NCBI GenBank assembly: GCA_013397935.1 | Contig: VZRN01004712.1 | Location: 327,793-391,792 of the forward strand | DNA from: Dasyornis broadbenti | Taxonomy: Eukaryota > Chordata > Aves > Passeriformes > Dasyornithidae | Length of the DNA: 64,000 nucleotides | Direction: 5' to 3' | Position numbers and translations under genes: made by a program | Notes under the pieces: model-generated | What the model was told of the DNA's origin: nothing | Database searches by the model: none | What the model saw: only the letters and a program-made list of their open reading frames with translations | Shown here: positions 13,001-28,000 of the stretch, in pieces | Position numbering within the stretch: the first letter of the stretch is position 1 | How the letters are laid out: each line of letters opens with the position of its first letter

Positions 13001-16000
13001 TGCTACACAGATCACTGATCTGATGCTGTGTTCTTATGCTTCCAACTTTAATATCATGCAGTTTATGAGACTTTAACAAAGACTACTCATTTTCTACAGG
13101 AAGGTAATTTCTCTCCCTTGAAGACTTATGCTGTTGAAATAGCAAATGTTGGAAGGCTTAAAATTGAAGGAAACAAAGAAAAATATCTATTTTAAAAATC
13201 CAAAACAGAAACCACCAACATGCAAGTTACACAAAAATCTACTCACAGATTTTGTCAAAGCTCCCATTGATCCTTGCTTAGAATAGCCTATGTAATTCAC
13301 TCATCTTACAAAGTAATACAACCACATCCTCTTACCAAGATCTTTTTAATATGCACTGAAGATTTTTTTTAGACTACTAAAATATTTTTGCCAAACTGTA
13401 TAACCACATTTCACCTCCACACCCACCCCAAGCCTATTGTTGAAATAATTCCACTTATTTCAGCACAAAGCCTCCAGCTGCTTCCTCTTCAGTGCTTACA
13501 TTGAACACCTCTGCACTGCAAGACTCACAAAAAGCTTCTCATGCTTGACTACAAAAGCTAAAAACAATATGCATAAGCAGAAAGAGAAAATCCATGTTCT
13601 TTTAAGGAAAACTACCAAATATTGAGTAGCAACAGCAATTCCTGCATTCCTAATGCTTAAGCTTCCCTTCTAAATTGCAGAAGTGAAAACACAGCATAAC
13701 TCGAACAGGGGACGACTGCCTTTCTGTGGAGTCCTAATGCTTGCATGAGATTTTGCAGATTTGTTTAACAAAACACAGACAAGATCAGGTCTTCATCAAT
13801 CCCTCATCATGTGCTTGGACACCTGACTTGATACTGCAGCCCTTCCCACGATGAGCCAAGTGTTGGATACTGGTAATGTGACACATTTCTGCTCATGATT
13901 TAAAATGTTCTCTTACACAGATACTCGCAATACATACAGAAACAGGAATGGTTATGACAGCACCTATTTTAGATTTGCATCCAGTTCTTTTTTATTTATA
14001 GAGAGAAACCAGACTAAAAGATCTGATCTAGCTAGCATGAGGCACAGCAGTATTTGTTATTTTACTAAATGGACATAGTTAGAATGTCAGCAGCTGTACA
14101 TCAGAATTGGGAAAGAAGGAGCTTTTGGTCACTGCTTGGAGATATGATCTTTATAAACAGTTTAGCCTGCAGAAAGAAGTATTAATTCCTTATTGAATAC
14201 TGATTCCTTATTGAATATTCCTTCGTCTGAGACACTGTTGGACTTCAAATTGTGTCATACCATCACCTTTATATTTTACAAGACAGAATAGTCTTTTGTG
14301 CAGTTGTAACTCATTGGTCAGCAAGACCATTAAGTTGAGTTACAATGAAAACACGCTGTTGAGGCAAATTTTACCTCTCCACCTAGAACAAAGCAGCAAA
14401 CTCCTGTGCTGTTAGTAGGTCCAGCCTATGAAAAGCTGCATAGCAGGAAGAAACAGTTAATGCACTGCATTCTAGGCTGTATGATCTATGTCCCCTGCTG
14501 AACACATTTTACCAGAGAAACAGTATTTCCACCTCTATTTGCATAAATTTTTTGGAAAAAAATTGTATTTAATTTACTACTTATATTTAAGGACTTGCTA
14601 TAGTTTGGCTACACTCTCAGCAGGGACTTCTCCAGAGTTTCTCTCCTTCCCTCTCTTGTTACAGCAGCAAAAAGACTCATCTATGTTACTGTTTATAAAG
14701 CATTCTGAATTTTTTATGAATGAACATGAACATGTTCAATTTATAACTTATTCCCACTACTACACTATCCAACAGAAAAATTTGTCTTTATTGATGAATG
14801 CCTCAAGGAACAATCTCAAGGCCAGTTATAAGCTCCACCACGTGGGAGAGAAAAAAGCAGGTCTGACAAATTACCATGACAGTAGAGAAAAAGCAGCTTA
14901 CGCCCACAGTAGTCTGCTGACTGATGTTAACACTGGATGGAACCCTGCATGGATTAATCTCAGCCCACATTAACTGACTGCTCCTGTGCTGGCAGAAATG
15001 TAAACAATACTTGATCTCTAAACACATCAGTTTTGCATCAAAAGATGAAAATACCAAATAAAAGAAAAATGTCAAAAAACTGTTTTAAAGTCCAACATTA
15101 AGCTTCAGGGCTCAACTTACCCCGAGCTGCAGGTCTGTAACTCAAGTTACATACCTTGGAATGCTCAGCCAGTAAGACAGTTCTGGTGCTAAATTAACTG
15201 CTTCAGTACAAGTATGTGGATTTTTTTGTTCTGTTTTTAAAGGAGACTGTTTACAAACCTGGCATCAGCTCAGCAAAATACAAAGGTCTGCACTACAGTT
15301 AAGAAAGTGACAGTGTGTTTGGAACAATACTAGGAGAATTCAAAAGGTTTTAAAAGGGTAAATTTCATACAACACTCACTTTTCTCTTCTGGTTTTCTCT
15401 AACTTGTCTTTCAAAACCATGATCTCCTTCTTGAGGGCAAGCTGCTGGCTCTCTGCATCCCGCAGTTCTTTCTTCAGGCTTTTTATTTCATTAGCATGCA
15501 TCATTTCACGTTTAGACAGCTCCTCTTCATAGAAAACACTCTTCTTTTCCAGGTCTGCCTTTAATTTAGTGATCTCTTGCTGGTGTTCTATACTGCTTAC
15601 CCCAGGTGAGCGACCAACCTGTTTTTGCTAAAATAAACAGCCCCAAATTAACACTCAAGAATGCTGAAAATGATGCTTAGTAACAACTTGATATTCCTAA
15701 GTATTTGTTTTGAAAATATCCCATTAGAGCCTTGAGTCAAACATATCTATCTCAATTTTTTTCAAAATTTATTAGAGCATAAATCTGAATGGCATGCTAT
15801 CATTTTGTTATTTAAATGCAATAATAGTTTTCGAGCCACTGAAAATTTGATCATCACTTCAAACATCTCTGGTCATGTTCTGACTGCCCTTAAACGCAGT
15901 CAGAAAGTGACCACAGAATTAAAGACTTTGATGCTTCCAATCACACAGTTGGCAAGAAGTTCAAGTGACTTTCAGAAATGCAGACTAAGGACTAGGACAT

Positions 16001-19000
16001 ACAGTTAATACATTCTGAAGGACAAATAAATTCTGGAAAAGCTAAGGCAAGCAGAGGCTTAACTGAAGGCTAAAATCTAGCTACAGAAACACTATATGGA
16101 TTGTATCAGTCAGAAGAGAAACCTGACCTATTTTACTTAAACTGACCATTTATATCATAGTGGATTAACAGGAAAAATAAAGCTGTAAACAATAAGAGTA
16201 ATTACTTCACTTTTCGCAGTTTCATAGCTTTCTTAGTGAGGTCTTCTGTCATTTCAATGTCTTTACACAATGCTTTAGGATACATACACATTTGCACCAA
16301 ATGCTGCACTCACTAAAAACAATGTCCTGCCATAACATAGAGGACCAGGTTCAAAATGAGATAGTGGCATGATATGCACTGAAATCCATGTATGGAAATA
16401 ACTTTTAAATGTCAACATATGGACAACTTGGTTTGGAATGTCTTCTCTTTTAAAAAATATGTAATTAAAGGTAGTATAAGGAAAGAAAATTACTTCATAA
16501 AAACACTGTGGTTTGAGGAAAGGCAGATAACTGGAAAATCTAATCCCTTATGGTAGCTGTGTCACACCTTCCAAAAGATCAAAGATATATTGTTAGCTCC
16601 ATTCTCACCATGAGATATTAAAACCTCTCAGTCACCCCTAATAGGGCATGGCTTTGGGTCTTTCTCTTTTGCTGATGTATGAACGGGCTTTAAGACTTGA
16701 ATGTAATTGTAGAATATTCTGATGAGCTGAATTTCTACCATGACAAATTCTGTGAGAAAGCTGGGCCTTGCTGTTAGTGTCAGCAAAAAACTGCAAAACC
16801 CCCTAAATGTACGAGCCAGAGACGTGCTGCTACTGCACTGTTTTCTCTAACTCATCAAAACAACCATCTGTTTTGATCTAAGAGTAAAATCTTGCCCTTA
16901 GGATGCAGAATGGTAAACCAGAGAAGGAAGACACCATCCTAGCAAGAGATGCTTTGGAGAAAGAAAGATTGATTTTTTTTTTTTTTAAAAGCAAGTCTAC
17001 AAATTTTCTTTCATGTACAGGCTGTTAGCTACAGAACTCATTTGTTACTGCCCAACATAAAGAATTGCTTACACATACAGGATAATAGAGCACAGAAAAA
17101 GTTAAGGCTTTGCAACATCATCTATCAGGTACATAAAATGTTTTAGTGGTATTGCACATTTTTTACCAGAATGAAAAGATACTATTGCAACCATAAGAGA
17201 GATAGTGCAGTAGAAGAGAAAGTTGAATGGTATTCAACAATGGCTTAGAGAACTACAGAGATATAGTAAACAAGAACATACTTTGAATTGATGTAAGCAC
17301 ATATTTCAAATCGATGTTACCATACATGCCTATTTCAAATGGACAAATGGTGCAACTGAAGACATAACACATCTCCTGGCACATTGACAGCTGCTGTTTA
17401 ATGCACTCCTCTTGGCTAACAGGGCACACTGCTGACTGAGTAGGATTTTACTGAAAATCTGAATACATGACATCCACAGGATCCCCTCTGCCCACACACT
17501 TCACTAACAAGTTTGCAGAACCCCAGCAGGTCAGTGTTGCAGGACTTGGCACACTGCCTTCCTCCCAATAGGCTCTCTTCATCCATGGACTCTCTGACCT
17601 TATTCTTTACCACAGCCTCTACTTCTTTTCTGAGGAAGTTTCACCCAGTCCTCTGAAGCTCCCCTGATGATCTGAATGAGATTTACAGTGGCACAGGTCG
17701 CTGCCTATAGTAAGAGGGTTCACATCTTGGTGAGCAGCTCTCTTCTCATTTAAGTTCCTTCAGAACTCCCTGAGGTGACTTCACATCTGACTCACCTGTC
17801 AGCTCTACTGCTTCCTGCAATGATCTCCGACCCAGCCAGCTCATCTGCCCAGCCTGCTGCAAAGCACACACTGTATGGCAATCTCCCCTGCTTCAGCAGT
17901 AAAGTCTGACACACCAAAGACTTGTGGACCATTTCTATCACTGCCCTATTAACTCAGACATTGCCTTTTTCATCCCCAAGCAGCTCCATGAGTTTCCCAA
18001 GCAGGCTTTCGACTTTGGATTTAATAGAATTTCCTCAATCACTTGGAGAATCCTCTGCAAAGTGCCTCCTAAATTCTCTTACTTAGCCCTCAACATCCTG
18101 TTTACACTTAACCTGCCATCATTTATGGTCCTTTCTATTCTCATTTGGAAAACCCTTCCTTTCTTCTTTAAATACTTCTATGCAGGACAGCTCCCTGAAC
18201 TTAGCTAAGGAGCCATGCAGAGCTTTTACTGAATGGACAGAGAAGTATCACAATAACCACATGCAATCCAAAGTGTGCTTACTGAATTGTAAAATATTAC
18301 CAAGGAAGCTAAAATTCCCTTTTCCTTTTCTCAATAAACTTGTTGCCCTGTTGTTATAAATCAGCGTATCATTTATTCTCAATAGATCTCCCATAAATTC
18401 TTGCCTCTTAAACTGTCATAAAAACTCTTTGCTGATGGGGAAGACTCATGGAAGCAAAAGAAACAAGTTAATTTTCAGATAGCAATCTGAATTCACAGCA
18501 GCAGAAACTTTATAAATCCAAACTTCATATTGAATGGATTTCCTTATTTTCTTTTAGCAAAGAAGGTCAAATAAAAGAATGTTTACAAAAAACCACCAAA
18601 TTTTCTGTGCCGTAACTAAATGTTTACAAATGTCCCAGAGAATTCTAATGAAAAAAACTTTGTTGTTCATTTAAATTAAGACCAGATTAGGCCTAATCTT
18701 ATATTTTGCCCAAGAAGTTTAGAGTTACCCTACTGGATGAAACATTTGGAACAGGATTTTGCTGTAAATGAACAGCCATCCTCATATGCAAATTAAAAAC
18801 TTTCTCATTCAATTTTTGAGAAAACCTAACTTCTTCAGAGTACCACATAAAATGCTAAACCACAGAATAAAGTAACAGTTAACATTCCTGGCTGCTTTTA
18901 ATTTCTTCTTGTAAAATCACATACACTTGTGAGCAATCTCATCAATATAGACAAAGTCTTCATGCTCAATGCGGTTCTTGGGCAAAAATGCCTCATCTTC

Positions 19001-22000
19001 TGGCTGAGGCAGCATATACTAGAACTGTTCCTTTATGGCTACATCAGTTGGCATCTATTGTGCAGGAAACATGAGGAACAACACAGCAGACAGAATACCA
19101 ATACCGAAATTTGCCTAGATTCAAGTTTATCTTCAAATATTCAACCATCCTATGCTAAAAAAAAAAAAAAAAAAAGCTTTTAACAGGTGAAGTTAAACAA
19201 AGTATTAATGGAAGCACTGTGGTAAGACATCGTTGAATATTAAGAAATAGCACATCAGGCAAATGTTCATTTTTCTGGGCAATAATGTAATGCACGCTGG
19301 CGTTAACATTCAGCACCAACTGAAGTGACAGACTGACAAAACCCTTTTGTCCTACATCTGAAAGCAATCAAACAGATCCAAGCCCTAGGAAGTAGTAAGT
19401 TTGCAGGTGTTAATATCAAAACAGACTAACCTTTAGCCCTTCTACTTCGTTTTCCAACTGTTTAGAGTACTGTTCACTCCTCTCTCGCAATTTCCTGTCT
19501 TTGGATGCCTCAGCAGCTGCAGCTTCAGCTTGGACTTCCAGCTACAAAAGTACATACGTTTTTAATAGATAGGATTCTGTATTTTTTTTCCCAAAATCTA
19601 TTGATGGTTTTCAATATGAGAGAGAAATCTTCAGCACTAAACTGAACACTTCAAATTTTTAGAAAACAAAATTGGTACTGTTTGAAACAACAAACAAAAA
19701 GTTAAAGATTTACAAATAAAAAAAAAATTATGTAGAAAGCCTTACATGTAACTTATTTCATAGAGTCTAAACAGTCTTCTCACCACTTACTTCTTTCTTA
19801 AGTCTCTCTGTTCTGCGTAACTCTTGCCTTAAACTTTCTACTTTTTGCATCAGCACTTCCATTTCTTCCTCCTTATCTCGGAGCTGGCGGGCAAGCTTTT
19901 GTTTTTGAGAGTGCAAGTCTGTCAGCCGCTCGTTCATCTCTGAGAACTCCTGCATTGCCAATTTCCGCTGGCTGTGTGCATCTTTCAGCTCTTTGGCTTG
20001 GGATTTTAATCTGTCACTAGACTCTGCCAGTTCCTACAGTTTAAAAAAAGAATTAAGTAATAAACCTAGAAAGCTACAAGGCCAATTCTGTCTTTGGATG
20101 CACATCTAACACCTACTCCAAAGTGAATAGAAACTACATATTGTTTTTTATTTCGTGCATGCATCTACAATACAGATTGCATGCCTCTATAAATAAGGAA
20201 AGAGGCACATTTTACACTACTAAAGTTAGTAAAACTGCATAAATGAAAACCAAGTAGAAATTTACTCCCTTATTACAGGTAAACACAATGGTTTTCAAGC
20301 ACTTGCATTACTATATAAAAATACTCTGCTTTCTTCATGTAAAAATGTCATTAGCATACTTAAAAAAAATTACTTAATAAATTACAAAAATATCAAGTGC
20401 TAAATTATTTTAAAAAAAGGTTTTGCATTCAATGGAAAACTCTGCTCTATGAAAAATTTTACTGAAGAAGCTTTTCAAGACTGGCCTGCAATGGCAAATA
20501 TGATTTTCATACACTGTACCTTAATATCGAATATTACAGAATGTTTCAGCCAACAAAACACTGTAGTGATTAACAGCAATATATGATAACCATGCTTTTT
20601 TCAAAGAACCTGCGTGAAATCACACTGCTAGTGCTGTGATAACTCCACAGCACAATACCTTCACAAAGCTTGCTGTGCTCTAGATTTGTGCCACCACGCT
20701 ACCAACTAGTGAGGGACCACAACAGTTTAAATAGTTCAACAATGTTCAGCCAAACCAGAGCAGAAAAAAGAAGCAAAGAAAAGCAAATTTCAGGATAAAA
20801 AGAAGATCAACAGGAAGAATTCATATTTGGCACTGTTGACATCCATCTAAATCTAAAAACATTTCTAAGGTTCTTAAAATCAGTATGAGTTGTTTTAGAA
20901 GAGAGATGGTCTTTCTGGGACAAACTGGCAGCTTTCAAAATTTTAAGAGCTTTAAGGGTCAAAAGAAATAGTGTTAAACACAGCTGGCACATCAACTTTA
21001 GTATAGACTCTAAAATACCGGGCCAATATAATCACGATGAGAAACAGGTTTATGTATTTCACACCTGATTACAGTTTGATCTAATAATGAATACAAAAAA
21101 GAAAATAAGAAAATGAGGGATCGGGGGATAGAGAAGAAGAAAAAGAAATCCAGTATTCTCTAACTGTAGTTATTTCAAATTACTTTACAATCTTCATATT
21201 TGGGCAATTTTTCACATCTCCCTTCTGGAAACACTTCTGTGACACAGTCTTAATACCATATTCTTCACATTTTTTCACTGTTAAAGTCTCACCCATACTT
21301 CAGATTCAACTGTCTGGAATAGTTCTTCTTTACTCTGTCTTCTAATCCCTATCATTATCACCTTAATGTGAAGCTATAAAACCTGTTTTGCAGCCACCAT
21401 GCAATTTGGATCATGGAGTTGCTCACTATCTGGAAGCAATCACTTAGCAGTCATACAGACAATATGTTAAATAATGCCCTTTTCTTATTTAAAAAAAAAG
21501 GCAGAAAGGTAAGGTCATGCTACACACTTGTTATCTGCTCATTAGTTTTACACTTGAAAGTTATTACAAGCAAAATGAACAAAAATAAAACAGTGTTGGG
21601 GGTTTAGAAGAGTTGCTGACAAAATGCTTTTACCTTATTAAGATCTTCTCTCTCTTGCTTCAGTGTTCTGACTTGCTTCTCAAAAGCCTTTATTTGTCTG
21701 GAAGCATCATCCAATTCCCGCCTTGCAGTGCTGGCCTGCTCCAGTTGTTGTTCTAGCTGACCAGATTCTAGAAAGAGCAGCAGAATTCTAAGTATTCTAA
21801 GGGAAAAATCGTAATTCTAGAATAGTATAGTCTAGCTGCTTGAAGCCCCTCCAATATTTTTTCTGGTTTCCGTTTAATAACAAAATAAGGCAATTCTTAT
21901 CTGGTTAAGAATAGGGAGCAGGTTGTTTCAGCTGCCATTATCTGCTTTTAAGGGAACAGAATGAAAGGTCACAGCTTGCTGAAATACAACACAGAAAATG

Positions 22001-25000
22001 ATAACAACTTGTCTTTTCATATTATAAGAACCATACATATATATAATTCTGTAATGTATGCTTTAGCACGACTTATACATTTGACTTTTATGCACTATGA
22101 TGTAATATACAATACATCTTTTATTATACTGTAATTATAAACAGTCTCCCTCCTTCCCCTCACTTCCCCCAGAAAGAAACATTAAAAATAATGGGTCACT
22201 CAAGAGCTGGCAAGTGTTCTCCTGTCGATACTCCTAAAATTAACTTCAGCTGATTTTACTTATTTCTAGTGTGAAAACCACTTGTTTTAATGTGACCTGC
22301 TTTATTACTACTATAAATAAAGGAGAACTATTGCAGCCAGTTTCTTACCAACAGTCAGTCACACAGTGACAGTATATTTCTATGCCACAGCTAAATAATA
22401 TATAATATAAATATTCTCAAATTCTACAAGAAAAACTGAAATCCATAAAATATGACAACTGAAAATTTCTAGCTAGTGAGTGGGGGGTTTTTCCCTCCTA
22501 GTCTTTACTTAAAAACAAGACTTTAAAGCAAGATATATATGAAGGTAATTCCAAGTTCTATGAAATCACTGGACATGCTGCCTTTTATTTCAGTTGTGGC
22601 AGGTCTTCAGACCATATGTATTTACCCAAAGAACAAGAATCCATCTATACTCTTAATAAAAGCCTTTAACTACATTTTCATAAACGTAACCCTACGAGAC
22701 TGGCTCTTGAAGAAATCACATATAAAAACACTCACATTTTTAAGAGCGTTAATTTCTGAAACACAAGAATTTTATAAGCAAATTAATACCATTAGCTTGT
22801 ATCCAGAAAAATACTCACTATTGTTTTAAATCACTGACTTGTTTAAAAATTTAAAAGAATGCCCTTAAATAAGACATGTAACTCAAAGCCAGAAATTATT
22901 AACTGCCTCCCTTATGCAGTCTACTCTGAAATCATCAGTGAAAAGAAAGTTTATATATGGCTCTGCTGAGCCAAGATAAACCTCTCTTCTGTGCATGAAC
23001 TACTTTGTTCCACAGCTCTGTTTTCATCTTGCATTGCTGTCCTTTACATATTTGGCAATATTAAAGATTCCTCAAAGTTTTCTCCTATGTAACTTAGCGA
23101 ACAAAAATTATAACTTTGACCTCAAAAATTGAAAGCATATGCTAGCTTGTCATTTCCTGGAAAACCAGATAGACAAGAAAAATGTATTTTTCTAAACCCC
23201 CCCGGTGACACTCCTGAATTTGACACAATTTGGAGCTCATTCTTTATTATCTTTTTAAGCAGGTGTTTACTCTTCCAGCTTCAGAAGAGGCAGTAAAATG
23301 GGTTAAAGAATACAACAAAGAGCTAGTTGTGACATATGTATTGTAAATGGTAATTTTGCATTTAATCACCCTAGTTGTAACTAACATTTTAGATAATATA
23401 TGCAAACACTCACTGCAGTATGCTATTACATTACATTTAGTTGCCCAAGAGATGAGCCCAAAGCATAAAGTTCAGCTCTGCACCTGAACTGAACCTTCCT
23501 AAAGTTCATCAGATCTAGACTGGAAAAATTAGATCTCTCAAAAGCTATCCAGAAAACCTGGAATTAACTCTCCTACATTTGGAAGCATTCAGATATGGCC
23601 ATCATTTTGTTTGTTTCTGTATTCTGACACTAATATAGGTTTAAAAATCTATCTCAAAACCCCCATAAAATCAAGTAAAATAAAACATTTAATTTTATCA
23701 ATTTGGCTTGTATTAGTTACAGCTTAAGGCACAAATGAGTGTTTTCTAACAAATGGCTGGATCACACAAAGCATTCAAGCATACACTGGCAAATATACTT
23801 TGTGTGGTGACTGGGGATGGGTTAGACAACCACACATCTTCCTCATTTGATCCCACTGTTCACTTCCAAACCAAACTCCAAAAGTACACACTGCATCTAG
23901 GAATAAATACACAAATATGCTGGTGGTGAGAAGCCGAAAATTCTTTTAGGAAAAACTTTCTCTTCATCAAGCATCTTCACAGACTTTGACTTCTTTTCAA
24001 TTTGAAAAGTGATAGCAGTTGTGTTGGAGAATGCTTCCACATCCTTTCCATTTCTTTTTTCATTACCAAAGAAAGTGAGTGATACTTTCAGCAATGAACT
24101 AAAATCTAAGCTGCAGCTCAACAGTAAAGAATAAAATACAATTTAAAGCTGATCTTGATGCTTTTCTATGAATGAACTGGTCTCATGCAAAAGCTTTTCT
24201 TGTAAATGGTGCTTTTCAGTGGTTCCAAAGAGCCAAAACCAGAGCTAAGGATTGTTGCAAAGCAGGGGTTTCTGATCATGTTATCTTTATGCTCATGACA
24301 GCAGCAAGTGGAGGGACATTTGGCTGGAGAGAAATTTCACAAAAATCTTTGTCCTGACATAGTGCCAACATGGCATCACTCAAATCAGACTGATCCTCCC
24401 TGAGCTAGTTAAGCCATGTTCCCATCCAAAAATAATGCCTCCAGTACAATACAAAACTGCTGCATCACGCCAGAGCAGCTGTCCAACTGTGTATCTGTCA
24501 CAGCCTTTTTTCAAATGACACAATTTTAACAGGATATAATCTATGTGCTGCAGCCTGCAGCTCACCCATAGCTGTTCCTGACCCGTAAGGCAGCTGCGAA
24601 GTCTAAACACATCAGCTGAAGTGTCTGCAAGTTAAGTGCAAGTTATTCTTTCTGTGAGTGTCGCTGCTGGCATTCCTGACTCTTTCAGGAACTGAAAGAA
24701 GTCTAGTCACAAATACAAACCAGAACAAATCTTTTTTGTAGTTTCCTCGAACATTTCTGGCTGTTTCTTTTTCCCTTGCCTCAGGTAAGATACAGACATA
24801 TAATAGAGAAGTATCTACCACTACTTGTGTCTGATTTCTCTCTCACATGAAACACAGACACTTTCCTATCAACAAGATTAACTGGATTTTTCTCCATTTC
24901 TCTGGTTCCAGACCTGATACCTAACAGTCTCTTGTTAATTTTCCTAAATAAAAAATATTTTGCTGTGCTTCCTTTCTTCTTTTTTTTGAGATGTCTCTGC

Positions 25001-28000
25001 TCTCAAGATCTTATGTTATGTTATTAGAGTGGGATAACAGGAGTCCTGTGCTATGAATTACTGTGAGAGAAAATTCCCTTTAACTTAATTCAGAACATCA
25101 AATCAAAAATACTCAATACTAGTACTAGTAGTTAGCCTTTAAAGTAGGCTAAAAAGGTATTAGCTAAACAGATACCAAATTGGTTCACTCATAGCTATAT
25201 TCAATATGGTGGTGCAATATAAGCCCTTCCTCTCAAAGTTCTTAAAACATGAATTGCCCAGAACCTGGGAAAGTAAGGCTGGAAAAAGATGGATCTTTCT
25301 CTAAATGTCTCCAGTTGCCTCTGTAAAACACACCTATCAGACCAAGCAGATGTTTGCTTTTTGACTAGTTTGGGAGTTCTGATGAAAGGCAGCATAACAT
25401 GAATTTAAAAAATTAGTCTTTTTAGCTGCACAGATTTCAAAAACACTTTTCAAGCTTAAAGTACCAAGGTACTTGATAGCCAAAACTTTTGTTTTCATAA
25501 AATGTCTAAGAACTCTCATAAGCAAAGGAAATAAATGTTCAGTTTTGTAATGAATGATAGCTCATAGACAGCAGAGTTGAAAAGTTCTCCCTCTCATCTG
25601 CCTTTCCTCATAATCTTCTATTGCCCACCTTGTGCTGATTTATCTGATCATATGTTGATTAAATTCTCTCTATCTAATAGCATTTTCCTTGTTAAATTGA
25701 GTTAATTAAAGTAATGAGAGAGTCCAGGGAATGCAAAGATTGACAAGGGGCCACGCAGCTGTAGGCAGGACCTATTTTGGTGGCAGTTTTGTTTGGCCAG
25801 TTCTGCTGCTGGAATTGCAGCCTCATAACCCACAGTGTTCCTCTCATGGAAGAACACCTCTCACTACTCCCTGCCACTTGGAAAACTCAAATTAAATTCA
25901 ATTTGTAGAAAATGTTGAGCTACAAATAAAGAGTGAGGGGTAAAATGAGAAGCGAAAATAGACTGGAAAACTCTTTTAGAAAGCCAATGAAAACTAGCAA
26001 TACAATAGGAGGAAAAAAAACTTGACAAAATTTTACATTAATATTTATAACATACCTGTCACCTGTTTCTTCAACTTTTCAATTTCTTCTTTCAAACTTT
26101 TAATTTCTAAATCTTTGCTTGCTGTTATTGGGCCATCCACTGTTGAATACTGCAGAGCCTGGACTGTCTGGGTGGACTCTAGAAAAAGAGGGAAGAGAGA
26201 GGGCCAAATTACTTCTGATATCTGAGGAGGTCAAAGAGATACTACTGATAAATCAAAACATGTTAAGGACCCTGCACTGAGGATTCTACAATTTGTAATT
26301 TCCAACTATTAAGTGCCAATTTTTCAGTAACTCTCAGCTGGGAAAACTGAGTTCTTAGAAGTTTTAAGAATGAAATGTTAATGCCATAGTGACCAAGGTA
26401 CAGTGAGAAGAGAGTTAGCATGTTATAAGAAGTTGCATACATGGTGTATTTCAGGCACAAAGAGTAACAGAAATTTAATTTATCAACCAAAAATAATGAA
26501 GAGAATTCCTGTCTGCTAGAAAGCATTCCAGGAGATGTACTTACTTTTTTTTCCACAGTATAAACACTGACTTACTAAGCTGCAAGCTAATCTAATTTAA
26601 GAAAGTGATGGAATGAATTCCTTTTTTATGACTATACCTTGCAGTTTTCTACTAAGTTCAAGTTTTTCCTGTTCTAGACGTCTTATTCTCCTCTCATAAG
26701 CTTCTGTTGCTAAACTATCCTCCAAAGTTCTTTGAATGCTGGCATCAAGATCCATGGAGGGTGGTCCAGCTGTCAGTCTTAGACAGCTGCGGTCTGAAAG
26801 CACACTGGGGGAAAAAAAATAAATAGTATTGGATTTTACAATAGGTTGATTTAAAATAGTCCTATAAAAACATCAACCAGTAAACAGTTTGTTTAAATTG
26901 TTCATTACTGTGCCATTTACTATAATATCAAAGAATACCTTGTTCATATGTGCTCACTGAAAATGGAACTCATTTTTATCTAGCATGCCTGATCTCCTCA
27001 CTGCATTTTTTGTTACACAGAAGTGGATGAACTCTTGATTAAAAATCATCATGGACAGTCTGTGTTAGCCAGATAGCAAAAAGCAACAGCCTAGACAGTA
27101 TGATTACAGTAATAGTTAATTTGAAAACAGTTAATCAAGTATCACAAATGCTTTAAAGACAACAATCACAACAAATGGTGTGAAATTACCCCACTGTTAT
27201 GGGAGAGCATGGACATGTCACAAATGCTGTGGCTACTCATGTACACATGCTACTACTTATGCAAATAATCCTTTTGAAGTCTAGGACATTCTAGGACATA
27301 GTCACATTCCCAGCAGAAACATAGGCCTGGTTTTTCAATGGTTGTAAACATTATTTATTTATTTATTTCCATAAACAACAAGGAGCATACAGGGACTTCC
27401 TTGTTACTGTTTAATTTAGCAATAGAAATGAACGTAATAAATACTACATGAATAACAGATATCACTGAAAGTAATCTTTACAAAATTTCTGTTCACATTT
27501 ACATTAGTGTCAAAGGGCTAGGAAAAAAACTGGTTGCAATGTCTAACTAAGTTCTCCCTAGGTCTACACATCTAGTCTTACCTTTGTCAAGTGCAATTAA
27601 CTTTATACACTGTCTAATAACTACCTTTCTCAACAAAACTCCCCTGAGCACATGTGCTGACCTTTACATGCATGTAAATTTTACCTGCAGAGAGCTCATT
27701 CTTTTGGACAGATAGCATTTTAGATTACAGCCTAATAATTTCCTCAATAAACCACATTCTTTGGTATCTGTTCAATAGTTTCAAAGACAGAAAGTTAAAA
27801 TACCATGTAACTAGCCTACAGACAATTTTGGAACTCTTAACTTACCAGCTACTTGTATATGTGAAACCCACAAATGGTAAATGATGGCCAGAAAATGCAG
27901 TGTGGGATGGTGGAGGCATTGTTTCCTAGAAAAATAATAGGACCATTGAGTAAGCAGTATCCTATTGGACTTAAAAGAAACAGCTTTTCCAGTTCAACCA

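Larger units (their letters stand above)
15628..19430 (-). other. CDC42BPA: Intron j-k
   Basis: 3803 nt, phase 0. Contains poly(A) of 19 at 19157-19175, poly(T) of 14 at 16973-16986 and a C/T-rich block at about 17600-18210. No element recognised. Confidence 0.86.

Noticed and set aside
14488..14973. 161-codon plus-strand open frame
   Set aside because: No domain, no codon pattern typical of genes and no splice or promoter context; antisense to CDC42BPA in an AT-rich intron. Most likely chance.
26177..26180. Alternative acceptor two bases into exon g
   Set aside because: Using the second AG would break the reading frame; the first restores Glu at the junction.
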